Under the pieces are notes generated by a model. That model worked only from the letters and a program-made list of their open reading frames with translations. It did not search any database and was not told the DNA's origin. Shown here one piece after another: positions 43,846 to 51,671 of a DNA stretch of 64,000 nt. The stretch comes from Deinococcus malanensis (lineage in GTDB: Bacteria; Deinococcota; Deinococci; Deinococcales; Deinococcaceae), in the NCBI RefSeq assembly GCF_014647655.1, contig NZ_BMPP01000016.1:5339-69338 (forward strand), given 5' to 3'. Position numbers and translations under genes: made by a program. The first letter of the stretch is position 1. Each line of letters starts with the position of its first letter.

Positions 43846-44622
43846 TCAGGCAGGGCGGGCGAGTGTGGCTTTGTTGGCCTGACGCTGGATGTCCTCACGT
43901 GTGAGGCTGAGGTGCAGCTGCTGGTACGCCGTGGGATTCCACTCGAAATCGGCGGGGGGGAGGAAGGCGGCTTCGGGCACTTCACCTTGGAGGATGGCAT
44001 CAAGGGTCTCCTCGCGCAGGGTCCACGCGCTGACCAGCAGGAGGGCAGGCAGAGTGCTGGGGTTCACACCGCGAGCTCGGAGTTCGATGTCGGTGAGGGC
44101 CATGAGTTTCACAGTTCTGGGGGTTTCGTGGTATCTGAGCGCGGCGATCCTCTGTGAGCCGTAGTGGAGGTAGTGCTCAAGGGGAAGGCCGAAGGATTGG
44201 CGGCGGGTTTCTGAAAACCAGAGAAGGCGGCCGTCCGAGTGACGGGCGGTGAGGGGGGTGAGATGTGTGTCCAGGTGGTGGTAGGTCTTGCCTGTGGTGA
44301 GGATGAAGCCGGCGTCGTCGAGCTGGGTGTGAAGGCTGAGGTGGCCGCTCTGGCTGAGGGTGGAGGGGTGGACGGTTTGGGTAAGGAGGTAGCGGTCGGC
44401 GGGAATGCCGAGGTTGAAGGAGCCGCCGCGACCGTAGGCGCGGGGTCCGCCGACGACGAAGGTTTCGATTCCTGCTGGGCCGGTGAGGGTGAATGTGTCG
44501 CTGCGGCCTGGGTTGGTTGGGGGGTGGTCGAGGTCGATGGGGCCGGAGGGGGTATGAATTTTGTAAGCGGTGGGTCTGAGGCTGAGATCGGTGATGAGGT
44601 GGCGCAGGAGGTTATGGGGCAT
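43846..44622 (-). CDS. Hypothetical protein
   Basis: 258 residues, soluble: MPHNLLRHLITDLSLRPTAY, GIPADRYLLTQTVHPSTLS, FGLPLEHYLHYGSQRIAALR. There is no signal peptide. Composition is unusually rich in Thr, His and Pro in its first half, and codon use leans to C/T-ending third positions. I recognise no family. It stands alone between the split GGDEF gene (convergent) and the chimeric operon downstream (divergent). Confidence 0.65.
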   Translation of the reverse strand: MPHNLLRHLITDLSLRPTAYKIHTPSGPIDLDHPPTNPGRSDTFTLTGPAGIETFVVGGPRAYGRGGSFNLGIPADRYLLTQTVHPSTLSQSGHLSLHTQLDDAGFILTTGKTYHHLDTHLTPLTARHSDGRLLWFSETRRQSFGLPLEHYLHYGSQRIAALRYHETPRTVKLMALTDIELRARGVNPSTLPALLLVSAWTLREETLDAILQGEVPEAAFLPPADFEWNPTAYQQLHLSLTREDIQRQANKATLARPA

Positions 44623-44827
44623 AGAGGTCCTCTGTTTGCAGGGTGGTGGGGTGCATGTGTGCCGTGCACGTGCGAAGTAGAGCGTGACGGGGTGGCCGCT
44701 GGATTAGTTGTTGAAGTTTCCGGCACATCGGGAATAGGTACGAAGGTATTTATGTCGTCCCCACTCCGATCGTGTAGCCCTGCAGCAGCAGGTACTTCGG
44801 CCGAGCAACTCCAGTTGCAGTGAAGGT

Positions 44828-44995
44828 ATGGCGTCCCATTGCGGCTTTCAAGAGCTGCGTCGTCTGATTGCTCAGCTAGAACAGCAGGTAGGATCAATGG
44901 TGAACGTGGCGGTGAAGGCACTGGCACTTAGCTTTTTAATGGGACTCTCACAGAGTACAGGAGGTTCCTGTCAGGAAAATCACGATGTTCTTTGA
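44828..44995 (+). CDS. Small protein coupled to the DUF4011-SUKH chimera
   Basis: 55 residues, MASHCGFQELRRLIAQLEQQ then VKALALSFLMGLSQSTGG. Its TGA overlaps the next ATG (TGATG at 44993-44997), so translation of the downstream ORF would be coupled. GAAGG precedes the ATG. A helical N-terminus and a hydrophobic middle are visible. It may be a true small gene or the remnant front of a lost gene. Confidence 0.45.
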   Translation: MASHCGFQELRRLIAQLEQQVGSMVNVAVKALALSFLMGLSQSTGGSCQENHDVL

Positions 44996-45600
44996 TGAAG
45001 AAGGGCTTGTGTTGTATCTGTAATTACTCTGATGACAGCGAAGGTATGGACGGGGTGGCGGCCACCCTCATGCCGGAGCAGGGAATGCATGCGCTGTACA
45101 TGGGTGTGGGCTTCCTCGAATGGTACGAGAGCCCGGACAGTGACAAGAAGCGCTACGCCCCCATATTCCTGATTCCCGTGACGCTCGAGCGCAAGAACGT
45201 CTCGTCGGGCTACCGGTTGGTGTACAGCGGGGATGACGTGGCAGGGAACGAACCCCTGGCGTTGCGGCTGCGTCAGGACTTCGGAATCGAGATCCCTGCC
45301 GTGAAAGTGGATGAGCCTGACTTTGAGGGCTACCTGGCAGGCGTGACGCAGGCGGTCGCTGGCCAGAAACGCTGGGTGGTCCACCAACATGCCCATCTGG
45401 GATTCTTCTCGTTCAGCCGTTATCTGATGGCCCGCGATCTCGAGGCGGGTGAGGTCACCCGTCTCGAAGCAGCCTTCGGGCAGTCTTTGCCGGACGACCT
45501 GCGCACGCTCTACCTGACCTTTGACGGACAGGCGTCCGCGGAGCAGGCCGTCGCCCTTCGATTGATGAGCACAGCGGAAGTCATGCGAGTTCATATCTGA
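44995..45600 (+). CDS. Chimera: DUF4011 helicase segment fused to a SUKH tail
   Basis: About 201 residues. Residues 20-150 match part of the DUF4011 domain of large SF1 helicases: MHALYMGVGFLEWYESPDSD, KKRYAPIFLIPVTLERKNV, LRLRQDFGIEIPAVKVDEPD and LGFFSFSRYLMARDL. Helicase proteins of this kind exceed 1000 residues, and their ATPase part is absent. After residue 153 the protein switches to VTRLEAAFGQSLPDDLRTLY and LTFDGQASAEQ, the opening of a SMI1/KNR4 (SUKH) domain. The junction is sharp. It is therefore a rearrangement product, or a designed immunity-like fusion, which I consider less likely. A 33-codon ORF starts in the overlapping TGATG at 45600. Confidence 0.6.
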   Translation: MKKGLCCICNYSDDSEGMDGVAATLMPEQGMHALYMGVGFLEWYESPDSDKKRYAPIFLIPVTLERKNVSSGYRLVYSGDDVAGNEPLALRLRQDFGIEIPAVKVDEPDFEGYLAGVTQAVAGQKRWVVHQHAHLGFFSFSRYLMARDLEAGEVTRLEAAFGQSLPDDLRTLYLTFDGQASAEQAVALRLMSTAEVMRVHI

Positions 45601-45810
45601 TGAAAGAGCAAAACTTTGGACTGTTTATCGAGCAGGTAGAGCGGTTTTTGGAATTCTGGAGGACAAGCAGCACCGTGAGGCGTAGCTCCGCCGGTCGATG
45701 AGGTTGCGGTCGTATCAGTCGGACCAAGAGACCTCTGGGAGGACATGGGTTGCCTGTTAAGGTTTGCCTGAATAAGAGCGGTGTGAGAATGAGGGCCTTA
45801 CGCTGCACGT

Positions 45811-46134
45811 ATGACTGGAGCCCTGCTGACACGTGTGATTGAAACAGCCCGGGCACTGGCAGGTGATCTGCATGATCAGCCCCTCCTGGATCGCCTGGCA
45901 GAACTACAGAGCCGATCCAGCCTGGAATTGACAGCAGACATTGACCAGCTGGTAAGTGAAATGGCCCTGATCAATAAGGCCCTTGAAATGAGCAGTTATC
46001 TGATGGGTGTAGAATCTGCCGAGCAGCGTGAAACTCTAACCTGGAGATCTGATCCAGGCTTCAGGAAAAGTGATGCTGGAAGCTTCAGGTACGAGACGCC
46101 CATGCCAGCTGTCATCGGAGAAAATTTCACCTGA
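45811..46134 (+). CDS. Hypothetical protein
   Basis: 107 residues, helical N-terminal half (MTGALLTRVIETARALAGDL, LQSRSSLELTADIDQLVSEM) and a polar C-terminal tail (DPGFRKSDAGSFRYETPMPA). No Shine-Dalgarno is seen; TACGCT lies 6 nt before the ATG, compatible with leaderless translation. No family recognised. Confidence 0.55.
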   Translation: MTGALLTRVIETARALAGDLHDQPLLDRLAELQSRSSLELTADIDQLVSEMALINKALEMSSYLMGVESAEQRETLTWRSDPGFRKSDAGSFRYETPMPAVIGENFT

Positions 46135-46136
46135 AC

Positions 46137-46395
46137 TTAAGGCGTCCGTAGGGGGTGGGGCCTGGAGACTGAGCCACCTGTCGTCTGCGGAGTCAATCTG
46201 CTCCAAACGGCAGGCCCCAGCGACGCTATGACCGTGAAGGTGCCGTCTCCGTTGCCCCGCACCAGCAAGCCGCCGTCGGGCTCTGCCGGGGCGCCTTCAT
46301 AGGGACCGTCCCAGAAGCCCTGCGCCAGTGCAAAGAGTGTCTCTCCGCGCCCGAACTCAACGTCCACCAGCAGCAGTGACGGCCCCGACGGCCGC
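46137..46395 (-). pseudogene. ScyD/ScyE-like protein fragment
   Basis: SLLLVDVEFGRGETLFALAQ, then GFWDGPYEGAPAEPDGGLLV and RGNGDGTFTVIASLGP match the beta-propeller-like repeat of the ScyD/ScyE family, which is usually exported. Neither the signal peptide nor the rest of the propeller remains. Confidence 0.5.
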
Positions 46396-46406
46396 GAATC
46401 AGTCGG

Positions 46407-46949
46407 TCATCGAATACTGATGTGACCCCTGTATATGTAGCTTCCGTCAGCCACAATGTCCTTGAAGTTGAGGCGCCCGGTGGCACCCGCGAAACCGCCG
46501 GTTCCGCTGCCCGCCACCAGGGGGTGCTGGCAACGTCCATGGACTTGCGTGCCCGTGGCCGGATCGAACTTGCCCTCAAATTTGTAGGTCATCGCGAACA
46601 CTCCGCTCGGTCCGCCATTCAGACTGCCGACGAAGACCTCCCTCCCGGTTTCCAGGTAGACACCGCTCGGTGTCTCCTTGGAGGTGTCAACCTTCGTGTA
46701 CCAGCAGCCTTGCAAGCTGCCGCTCAGAACGATCGGCAGGTAGTCCACGAAGTCGGCATAGATGCTAGGAGGGCCCGGGCAAATGCTCCCGCTCTCGTCG
46801 AAGACCCCGCGCCCCGAGATCTGGATGTTCTTGGGAGTGGTGGTGCGGACGCCCTGGGTGGTCAGCACGGGCTGAGTCGCAAGCTGGGTGCTGCCACAGG
46901 CGGTGAGGGCGCTCAGGGTGACGGCGGCAGCAAGGGTGCGGGTGTTCAT
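46407..46949 (-). CDS. Lipoprotein of unknown function
   Basis: 180 residues. MNTRTLAAAVTLSALTACGS is a lipoprotein signal with lipobox LTAC (Cys18). The mature part has YADFVDYLPIVLSGSLQGCW, YLETGREVFVGSLNGGPSGV, FEGKFDPATGTQVHGRCQHP and AGSGTGGFAGATGRLNFKDI. The end resembles small secreted beta proteins of the dirigent/allene-oxide-cyclase-like or DUF3224-type barrel, with a probable disulfide. GAGGAG precedes the ATG at 46949. The longer frame upstream is not coding-like. Confidence 0.75.
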   Translation of the reverse strand: MNTRTLAAAVTLSALTACGSTQLATQPVLTTQGVRTTTPKNIQISGRGVFDESGSICPGPPSIYADFVDYLPIVLSGSLQGCWYTKVDTSKETPSGVYLETGREVFVGSLNGGPSGVFAMTYKFEGKFDPATGTQVHGRCQHPLVAGSGTGGFAGATGRLNFKDIVADGSYIYRGHISIR

Positions 46950-47411
46950 CGGGAATCTCCTCTGAACCTGCGTGGCAGGCCATCCGTTGAAGGCACTGGC
47001 GCAGGGTGGATCGGGCACCGGCGCCGCCGACGCAGGGCTGGTGCTGGCACGGACAGGGCGGCGGTCAGGAGCGCATTCGCATGGGTCCCCCTGGTGCGCG
47101 TGGCACTGGGTCGCAGGCTCCGGTCGGTTGCGCCATAAGCTCACGCGACGGGCAGGCGCCCGAGGTTCGCCTGTCGCGGTCAATGCTTCCGGAGATCACT
47201 TTCCAGCGTACTCCTCACATCGCAGATGTTCAGTCCTGATCAATGGGGGCCGGTTGCTCAGTCAGACGTTCCCCTTCAAGAGCAGGTCGAGAGGCGCGGG
47301 GGAGTAACGGGTGCGACAGCAGATACATTCTGCCATCAACCAACAGCCCGCACCCTCAGGAAGCACCACGCCGCACCCACACACCCCCACTCTCCCCTCC
47401 TGAGGACACCC

Positions 47412-47993
47412 ATGTACGCGACCGCGCCCGTCCGCCTCTCCCGCCGATACAGCTACGACCACACCCGCCCCCGCTGGCCCCACTCCCAGCAGTACGTCAT
47501 CGACGCCATCAAACAGCACGCCGACGAGCACGGCATCACCCGCGTCAATACCGTCGAATTCGGCCCTTGGATCACCCGGGGCCCCGCTGCCTCCCCCCAC
47601 CGCGCCTACGCCGTCGGCAGCGCATGACTCTCCGAGTACGCCAACAGAGCACACCTCGACCTCCTCGCGCCCGCCCGATCCCACCGCGCCGACTACTTCT
47701 TCCAGTTCCGCCCTACCCCGTCACCTGTCCTGCTCACCGCCATGGAACTCAACCTCGAGTCCCTCGCCGACCTCGCGCCCGCCGGCAGCGCCCTGCACTT
47801 CTTTCTCTGGCTAGCTGCCCGCAGCGGGCAACGCGACGACGCCCTGGCTATCCACACCGACGGCGACTACAGCCCCGACGAGCACGCCCACCTCACGCAC
47901 CTGGAGAAGCTCGGGTGGGTGACCAGTCACCGTCAGGATCAGGACACGCACGTCACCCACCACACCATCCGTACGTCCACAGGCCACTCCTGA
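47412..47993 (+). pseudogene. Hypothetical protein with in-frame TGA
   Basis: TGAGGAC precedes the ATG. The frame reads MYATAPVRLSRRYSYDHTRP, QYVIDAIKQHADEHGITRVN and FGPWITRGPAASPHRAYAVG, then TGA at 47625-47627, then LSEYANRAHLDLLAPARSHR, LNLESLADLAPAGSALHFFL and LTHLEKLGWVTSHRQDQDT. Both sides are in the same frame and protein-like. A Trp (TGG) would complete AVGSA-W-LSEYANRAH. No family recognised; the second part looks like a winged-helix-type end. A one-base nonsense mutation (G to A) or UGA decoding would explain it. Confidence 0.6.
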
Positions 47994-48762
47994 AAGACAC
48001 AGCTTCCAGAACGCATGCGCCTGGTTCAGAACCGGCTGCACCCACGCCGCTTCCATCCCTTTCCATCAGGTGCGCGGGCACTTCTTCTGGTTCTACAGGC
48101 TCCAGTTCTGGTTCGATGAGTGAAACTTCTTCCGGGTGGTCCTGGAGGTACAGCAAGCGGTTCACACTGGCGTCGTACTGACGCTTGAACTGATCGTAAT
48201 TGCGGTATAACGTCTGCCACAGCCGGTCGGGACTCACGAACTCTTCGCGCAAGGCCTGATCCTCTGCCCGCCGCGACAGTTGCCGCGTAAATGCGAACTC
48301 CCGCGCCAGTTCCTCGATGTTATGGTCTTTGCGCGCTTCAAACGGGGTGAACTGAGGCCACGCGCCATTCCGGGCGCGGTGACGTACCACTGACAGGACA
48401 TCCTGATGCAATGGGGTGAGCCGATCGCCCGGAGCAAAGTAATGCGACACCCAGCCCCTGACGTTCAGTTGGGCGGCGTCACTCAACTCAATATCCTCGA
48501 AGTCAGCCAGGTTCACCCGGTCCAGCTCCTGGAACATCCGCTGGTATGCCCTTTCATCACGGCTGTATACGGGAATGAGCTGCCGGACCGTCTCGACGTT
48601 ATCGGTGGCCACCTCGTTCTCCAGGATGGCTTCGGCATCCTCGTCCGCTCCTGCCGTCCATGCAGGCAGACTTGGCGCGCTCGCAGGCTTCGCGACCGCG
48701 TCGTAGCTCACGACGTACCAGCCCACGGGAAGCAGGGTCAGGATTGCGCGAGGAGGTGACAT
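47953..48762 (-). CDS. Hypothetical protein with N-terminal hydrophobic segment
   Basis: About 269 residues starting MSPPRAILTLLPVGWYVVSY. The body is acidic and helical: EDAEAILENEVATDNVETVR, RMFQELDRVNLADFEDIELS, EELAREFAFTRQLSRRAEDQ, LWQTLYRNYDQFKRQYDASV. The last 35 residues after AHLMERDGSGV are low quality and overlap the convergent gene, so the natural end may be earlier or lost. It could be an exported or membrane-associated protein. No family recognised. Confidence 0.6.
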   Translation of the reverse strand: MSPPRAILTLLPVGWYVVSYDAVAKPASAPSLPAWTAGADEDAEAILENEVATDNVETVRQLIPVYSRDERAYQRMFQELDRVNLADFEDIELSDAAQLNVRGWVSHYFAPGDRLTPLHQDVLSVVRHRARNGAWPQFTPFEARKDHNIEELAREFAFTRQLSRRAEDQALREEFVSPDRLWQTLYRNYDQFKRQYDASVNRLLYLQDHPEEVSLIEPELEPVEPEEVPAHLMERDGSGVGAAGSEPGACVLEAVSFRSGLWTYGWCGG

Positions 48763-48864
48763 GAGCTGGGCATGCGCAGCGGCGACACACGGCCCCGCCA
48801 ATCCAGCTAAGGTGGAGCTGTCCAGCTGATCGTTCGCGTCTCGTCCTTCGGGAGGTTTGACCGT

Positions 48865-49101
48865 ATGGCAGAAAAAAAGACCAGCAACCGTGCAGCAACC
48901 GCCGCGTCAAAGACCCTTCAGGATGGCCGGACCAGCAAAGCCTCCAAAAGCGCGGCGGGCAGTGCTCTCTCGCAAGTGAACGCCGGGCGGAAAACCGGGA
49001 CTAGGGCCGCTCAGGACGCCTCTGATGTGCTGCAAAGCTCAGATACCGGGAAAACGTCCAGGCGGTCGGCGGCAAGTACTCTGTCGCAAAAGAAAAAGTA
49101 A
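48865..49101 (+). CDS. Small Lys/Ala/Ser-rich repeat protein
   Basis: 78 residues. GGGAGG precedes MAEKKTSNRAATAASKTLQD. Two related repeats are visible: ASKTLQDGRTSKASKSAAGS and ASDVLQSSDTGKTSRRSAAS, each ending ALSQ or TLSQ. Such small proteins with (A)SKxxxxGxxSKxxxSAAGSALSQ repeats are widespread plasmid-borne hypotheticals. The basic, helical, histone-like composition suggests nucleic-acid binding, but no activity is known. Confidence 0.75.
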   Translation: MAEKKTSNRAATAASKTLQDGRTSKASKSAAGSALSQVNAGRKTGTRAAQDASDVLQSSDTGKTSRRSAASTLSQKKK

Positions 49102-49308
49102 CCAGAATTGGGGGTTGAATCCAAAGCTGCTCCCTATCGGTGCCTGGCCTCCGAACCTGCTGAGGTCGACACCGCGCGATGTTCATGCAAAGGAGTGCAG
49201 CTCGCCCACTCGGCGGAGGTTCAGCCACCCTTCCGCCGGCCGGACCAGTGCCTCTGACGAGCTCGGGTCGGTTCGCACCTTCCGAAAACAGTCACAGAGG
49301 AGGATGAG

Positions 49309-50424
49309 ATGACCCCTACCAATCGCGAGCGCCGCGTGGCGCCGCTCCTCGCGGCCCTGCTGCTGCTCAGCGTGGCACACCCGGAAGCGAACGCCATGAC
49401 AAAACACCCGGCCGGCGCAGCAGCGAACACGACCTCGGACGACATGACGGACCGCTTCGGCGCCACCCTGGACGCGCTCGCCGCGCAGGGACACTTCTCC
49501 GGAGTGGTCCTGCTCGCCCGGCACGGCGTGCCCGTCCTCGAACGCGCCTACGGCACGGCCGACGCCCGAGGCACACCGATCACCGCGCACAGCCGCTTCC
49601 CGCTTGCATCCCTCAGCAAAATGTTCACAGCCGTCGTCATCGGGCAACTCGTGGAAGAAGGGCTCGTGACCCTCGACGACCCGGTGCGCCAACACCTCCC
49701 GAACGTGAATTTCGACCTCGACGGTGTGACGGTCCGTCACCTCCTGACGCACACGTCTGGCCTGGTGAGCCAGGACTTCGCGCTTCTCAAACCCCTCGTC
49801 ACCGTACGCGAGTTTCTCGGCGTCCCAGTTCCGCCACGTCAACACGCGCCCGGCGCGGCGCATCTGTATGGCAACACGAACTTCGTGTTGCTCGGCGCCA
49901 TCATCGAGCGCGTCACGGGCCGCGACTACTACGAAGAGGTGGAGCGCCGCGTCCTGCGCCCCGCAGGGATGACCGAGAGCGGCGCCTTCGAGTTGAACAC
50001 GGGCCGCGCGCCGCGCCTCGTGGATGGCTTCTTACCGGACGGGCGCACTAACGGAGCCGTCCGCGTGGATCGCGCCAGCCCCGCCGGGGACTGGGTGGCG
50101 ACGGCGGGCGATCTTCTGAAGTTCTCCAACGCGCTCGTCGGGGGAACGCTCCTCAAGGCCACGACGCGCTGGAGCTTCACTTCGCCGCAGGTGGATGTCG
50201 GTGAATTCGGGGCGCTGAAGCGCGCCTACGGCTTGGGATTCGTTACGAACCGCATCGGCAACCACGCGCACTTCGGACATCCTGGCGGCGCGCCTGGCGA
50301 AAGCACGGTCCTGTTCGTGTACCCCGCGTCGGGCTACACGCTCATCGCGCTCAGCAACCGGAGGGCCGACGCTGTGACCCTCTACTACCGGTTCAATGCC
50401 CTGCTGAGCGGCACCGCGCTCTGA
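49309..50424 (+). CDS. Serine beta-lactamase-family hydrolase
   Basis: 371 residues. Signal peptide (NRERRVAPLLAALLLLSVAH). The SxxK nucleophile motif is SRFPLASLSKMF (Ser of SLSK). YGNTNF supplies the YxN motif. HFGHPGGAPGEST is the C-terminal HxG block that replaces KTG in class C-like and esterase-like members. LLTHTSGLVSQDFALL and YYEEVERRVLRPAGMTESGA are typical of PF00144. Probably a periplasmic or secreted peptidase or esterase; beta-lactamase activity cannot be inferred. GAGGAGG precedes the ATG. Confidence 0.9.
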   Translation: MTPTNRERRVAPLLAALLLLSVAHPEANAMTKHPAGAAANTTSDDMTDRFGATLDALAAQGHFSGVVLLARHGVPVLERAYGTADARGTPITAHSRFPLASLSKMFTAVVIGQLVEEGLVTLDDPVRQHLPNVNFDLDGVTVRHLLTHTSGLVSQDFALLKPLVTVREFLGVPVPPRQHAPGAAHLYGNTNFVLLGAIIERVTGRDYYEEVERRVLRPAGMTESGAFELNTGRAPRLVDGFLPDGRTNGAVRVDRASPAGDWVATAGDLLKFSNALVGGTLLKATTRWSFTSPQVDVGEFGALKRAYGLGFVTNRIGNHAHFGHPGGAPGESTVLFVYPASGYTLIALSNRRADAVTLYYRFNALLSGTAL

Positions 50425-50689
50425 AACGGTCTCAACAGCTGGGAAGGTTCGGCCCATGGCGATCACGCCTGGCTCGCTTCTGACCGGCGCTGAGTACTAT
50501 CTGGATGGCAGCTCTTGACGGCACGTTCGACGAGGTCTGCGAGGCGGTGAGGGTCAAACTCACGGACCTGACCAAGGCAGGCTCTTTCAACCTGTGTGTG
50601 CGTGCCATCGCAGGCATCTTGCGCGGAACCGCCGGATGCGCCAAGTTGGTGGTGAAAGAAAAATTCCGATATTCCTGATTCCTGCAGCC

Positions 50690-50935
50690 AGTAGACAACC
50701 TGCCGGTCCTGAACGTTACCAAGGCTGGCAGTGGCGTGCCGGTCAAGTTCAAGCTGGGTGGGAATAAAGGAATGGCGGTCTTTGCCGCAGGGTCTCCGAA
50801 GTTTGTGACGGTTCCGTTTAGCGTGACTGATCCCGTGGCCGCGATCGAGACCACCATCAGTGCGGGGAGCAGCGGCTTAACCTATGACGCACTGAGTGAG
50901 CAGTACACCTACGCATGGAAGACAGGTGTCGCGGT
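50690..50935 (+). pseudogene. PxKF domain fragment
   Basis: The frame reads FLQPVDNLPVLNVTKAGSGV, VPVKFKLGGNKGMAVFAAGS and SSGLTYDALSEQYTYAWKTG, the PxKF (TIGR04213) domain found near the ends of exported beta proteins. Only the domain core survives, with no signal and no start; it then meets a penicillin-binding-protein piece. Confidence 0.55.
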
Positions 50936-50944
50936 TTACCCGGC

Positions 50945-51093
50945 CGCGCCTGACGATCCAGAACGTGCTGCGTTACTCCTCGAACGTCGGCATCAGCCAC
51001 ATCGTTGAGCCCTATACCGATGAGAAGTTCCGCGCTCGCCTCTCGCAGTTCGGCATCGGCACTGCCCCCGAGCTTCCGCTTAGGTGTAGCTAA
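50945..51093 (+). pseudogene. Penicillin-binding protein (transpeptidase) fragment
   Basis: RLTIQNVLRYSSNVGISHIV then FRARLSQFGIGTAPELPL matches the SxN motif region (YSSNVG) of class B transpeptidases such as FtsI/PBP2. The acylation Ser and KTG motifs are missing, so this is a fragment. It is fused to the PxKF piece at about 50940. Confidence 0.5.
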
Positions 51094-51122
51094 CATACGC
51101 CCTGACACCGCTTGATGCGACT

Positions 51123-51290
51123 AAGCTAAGCCGCGTCCTTGGGCGCGAATCCTTTCAGGCCATCCAGCGCGGCCAGTTTGAGTGTGCGGTTGTACGTCAC
51201 GCGGACGCCGCATTACTGGAAGGTTGCCTGAAGCCGACGTTGCATGGCGTCCGCTTCATTCACGTCTTGCGCCGCCCATGACCTCTCAGG
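51123..51290 (-). pseudogene. C-terminal fragment with in-frame stop
   Basis: The minus strand carries DVNEADAMQRRLQATFQ, TAA, CGVRVTYNRTLKLAALDGLK and GFAPKDAA followed by a stop, all in one frame. It reads as the tail of a real protein with one nonsense codon. No family recognised. Confidence 0.35.
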
Positions 51291-51480
51291 AGCGGATGTT
51301 GCCCTGACGACTGAGCTCCAGGAGCCGGTCCGTGCGTTTCGGGCCGTTCAGTTCCTCGAGCAGAGCTGTGGGGTACGCCTGGAAGGCGTTCCCCCACCAT
51401 TGCTCTGTTGGCGTACTCCAGATCCGCCAGCCCACACCCGACACACTTTTCGCGATGTACCGCTCCGTTGTTTTCTTCAT
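51286..51480 (-). CDS. Small hypothetical protein
   Basis: 64 residues from MKKTTERYIAKSVSGVGWRI with QWWGNAFQAYPTALLEELNG and a Lys/Arg/Leu-rich end (PKRTDRLLELSRQGNIRS). Three Trp in a short window suggest a compact fold. A perfect inverted repeat lies just upstream. An in-frame ATG at 51492 would add four residues. No Shine-Dalgarno seen. Confidence 0.5.
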   Translation of the reverse strand: MKKTTERYIAKSVSGVGWRIWSTPTEQWWGNAFQAYPTALLEELNGPKRTDRLLELSRQGNIRS

Positions 51481-51487
51481 TGAAGGT

Positions 51488-51508
51488 GACAAGTCTAGTC
51501 CACTTGTC
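51488..51508. promoter_or_regulatory. Inverted repeat upstream of the small gene
   Basis: GACAAGT (51488-51494) and ACTTGTC (51502-51508) are perfect 7-bp half-sites with a 7-nt spacer, 8 nt upstream of the ATG at 51480 (minus strand). It fits a repressor operator over a promoter start; a short hairpin is the alternative. Confidence 0.4.
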
Positions 51509-51671
51509 GTATATCAGACGAAGGCGCGACTTCATGCAGCGTAAGGAAAGCGGGGTGTTTATACACCCGCCCATTCGACCTTAAGAGCCGTCGCGTACCA
51601 TTCATGTTGGCGCGTCAGCGCAAGGGTCTGGGCGGGCAGGGACCTGCGGTCATCATGAGCCCCATCCTGTT

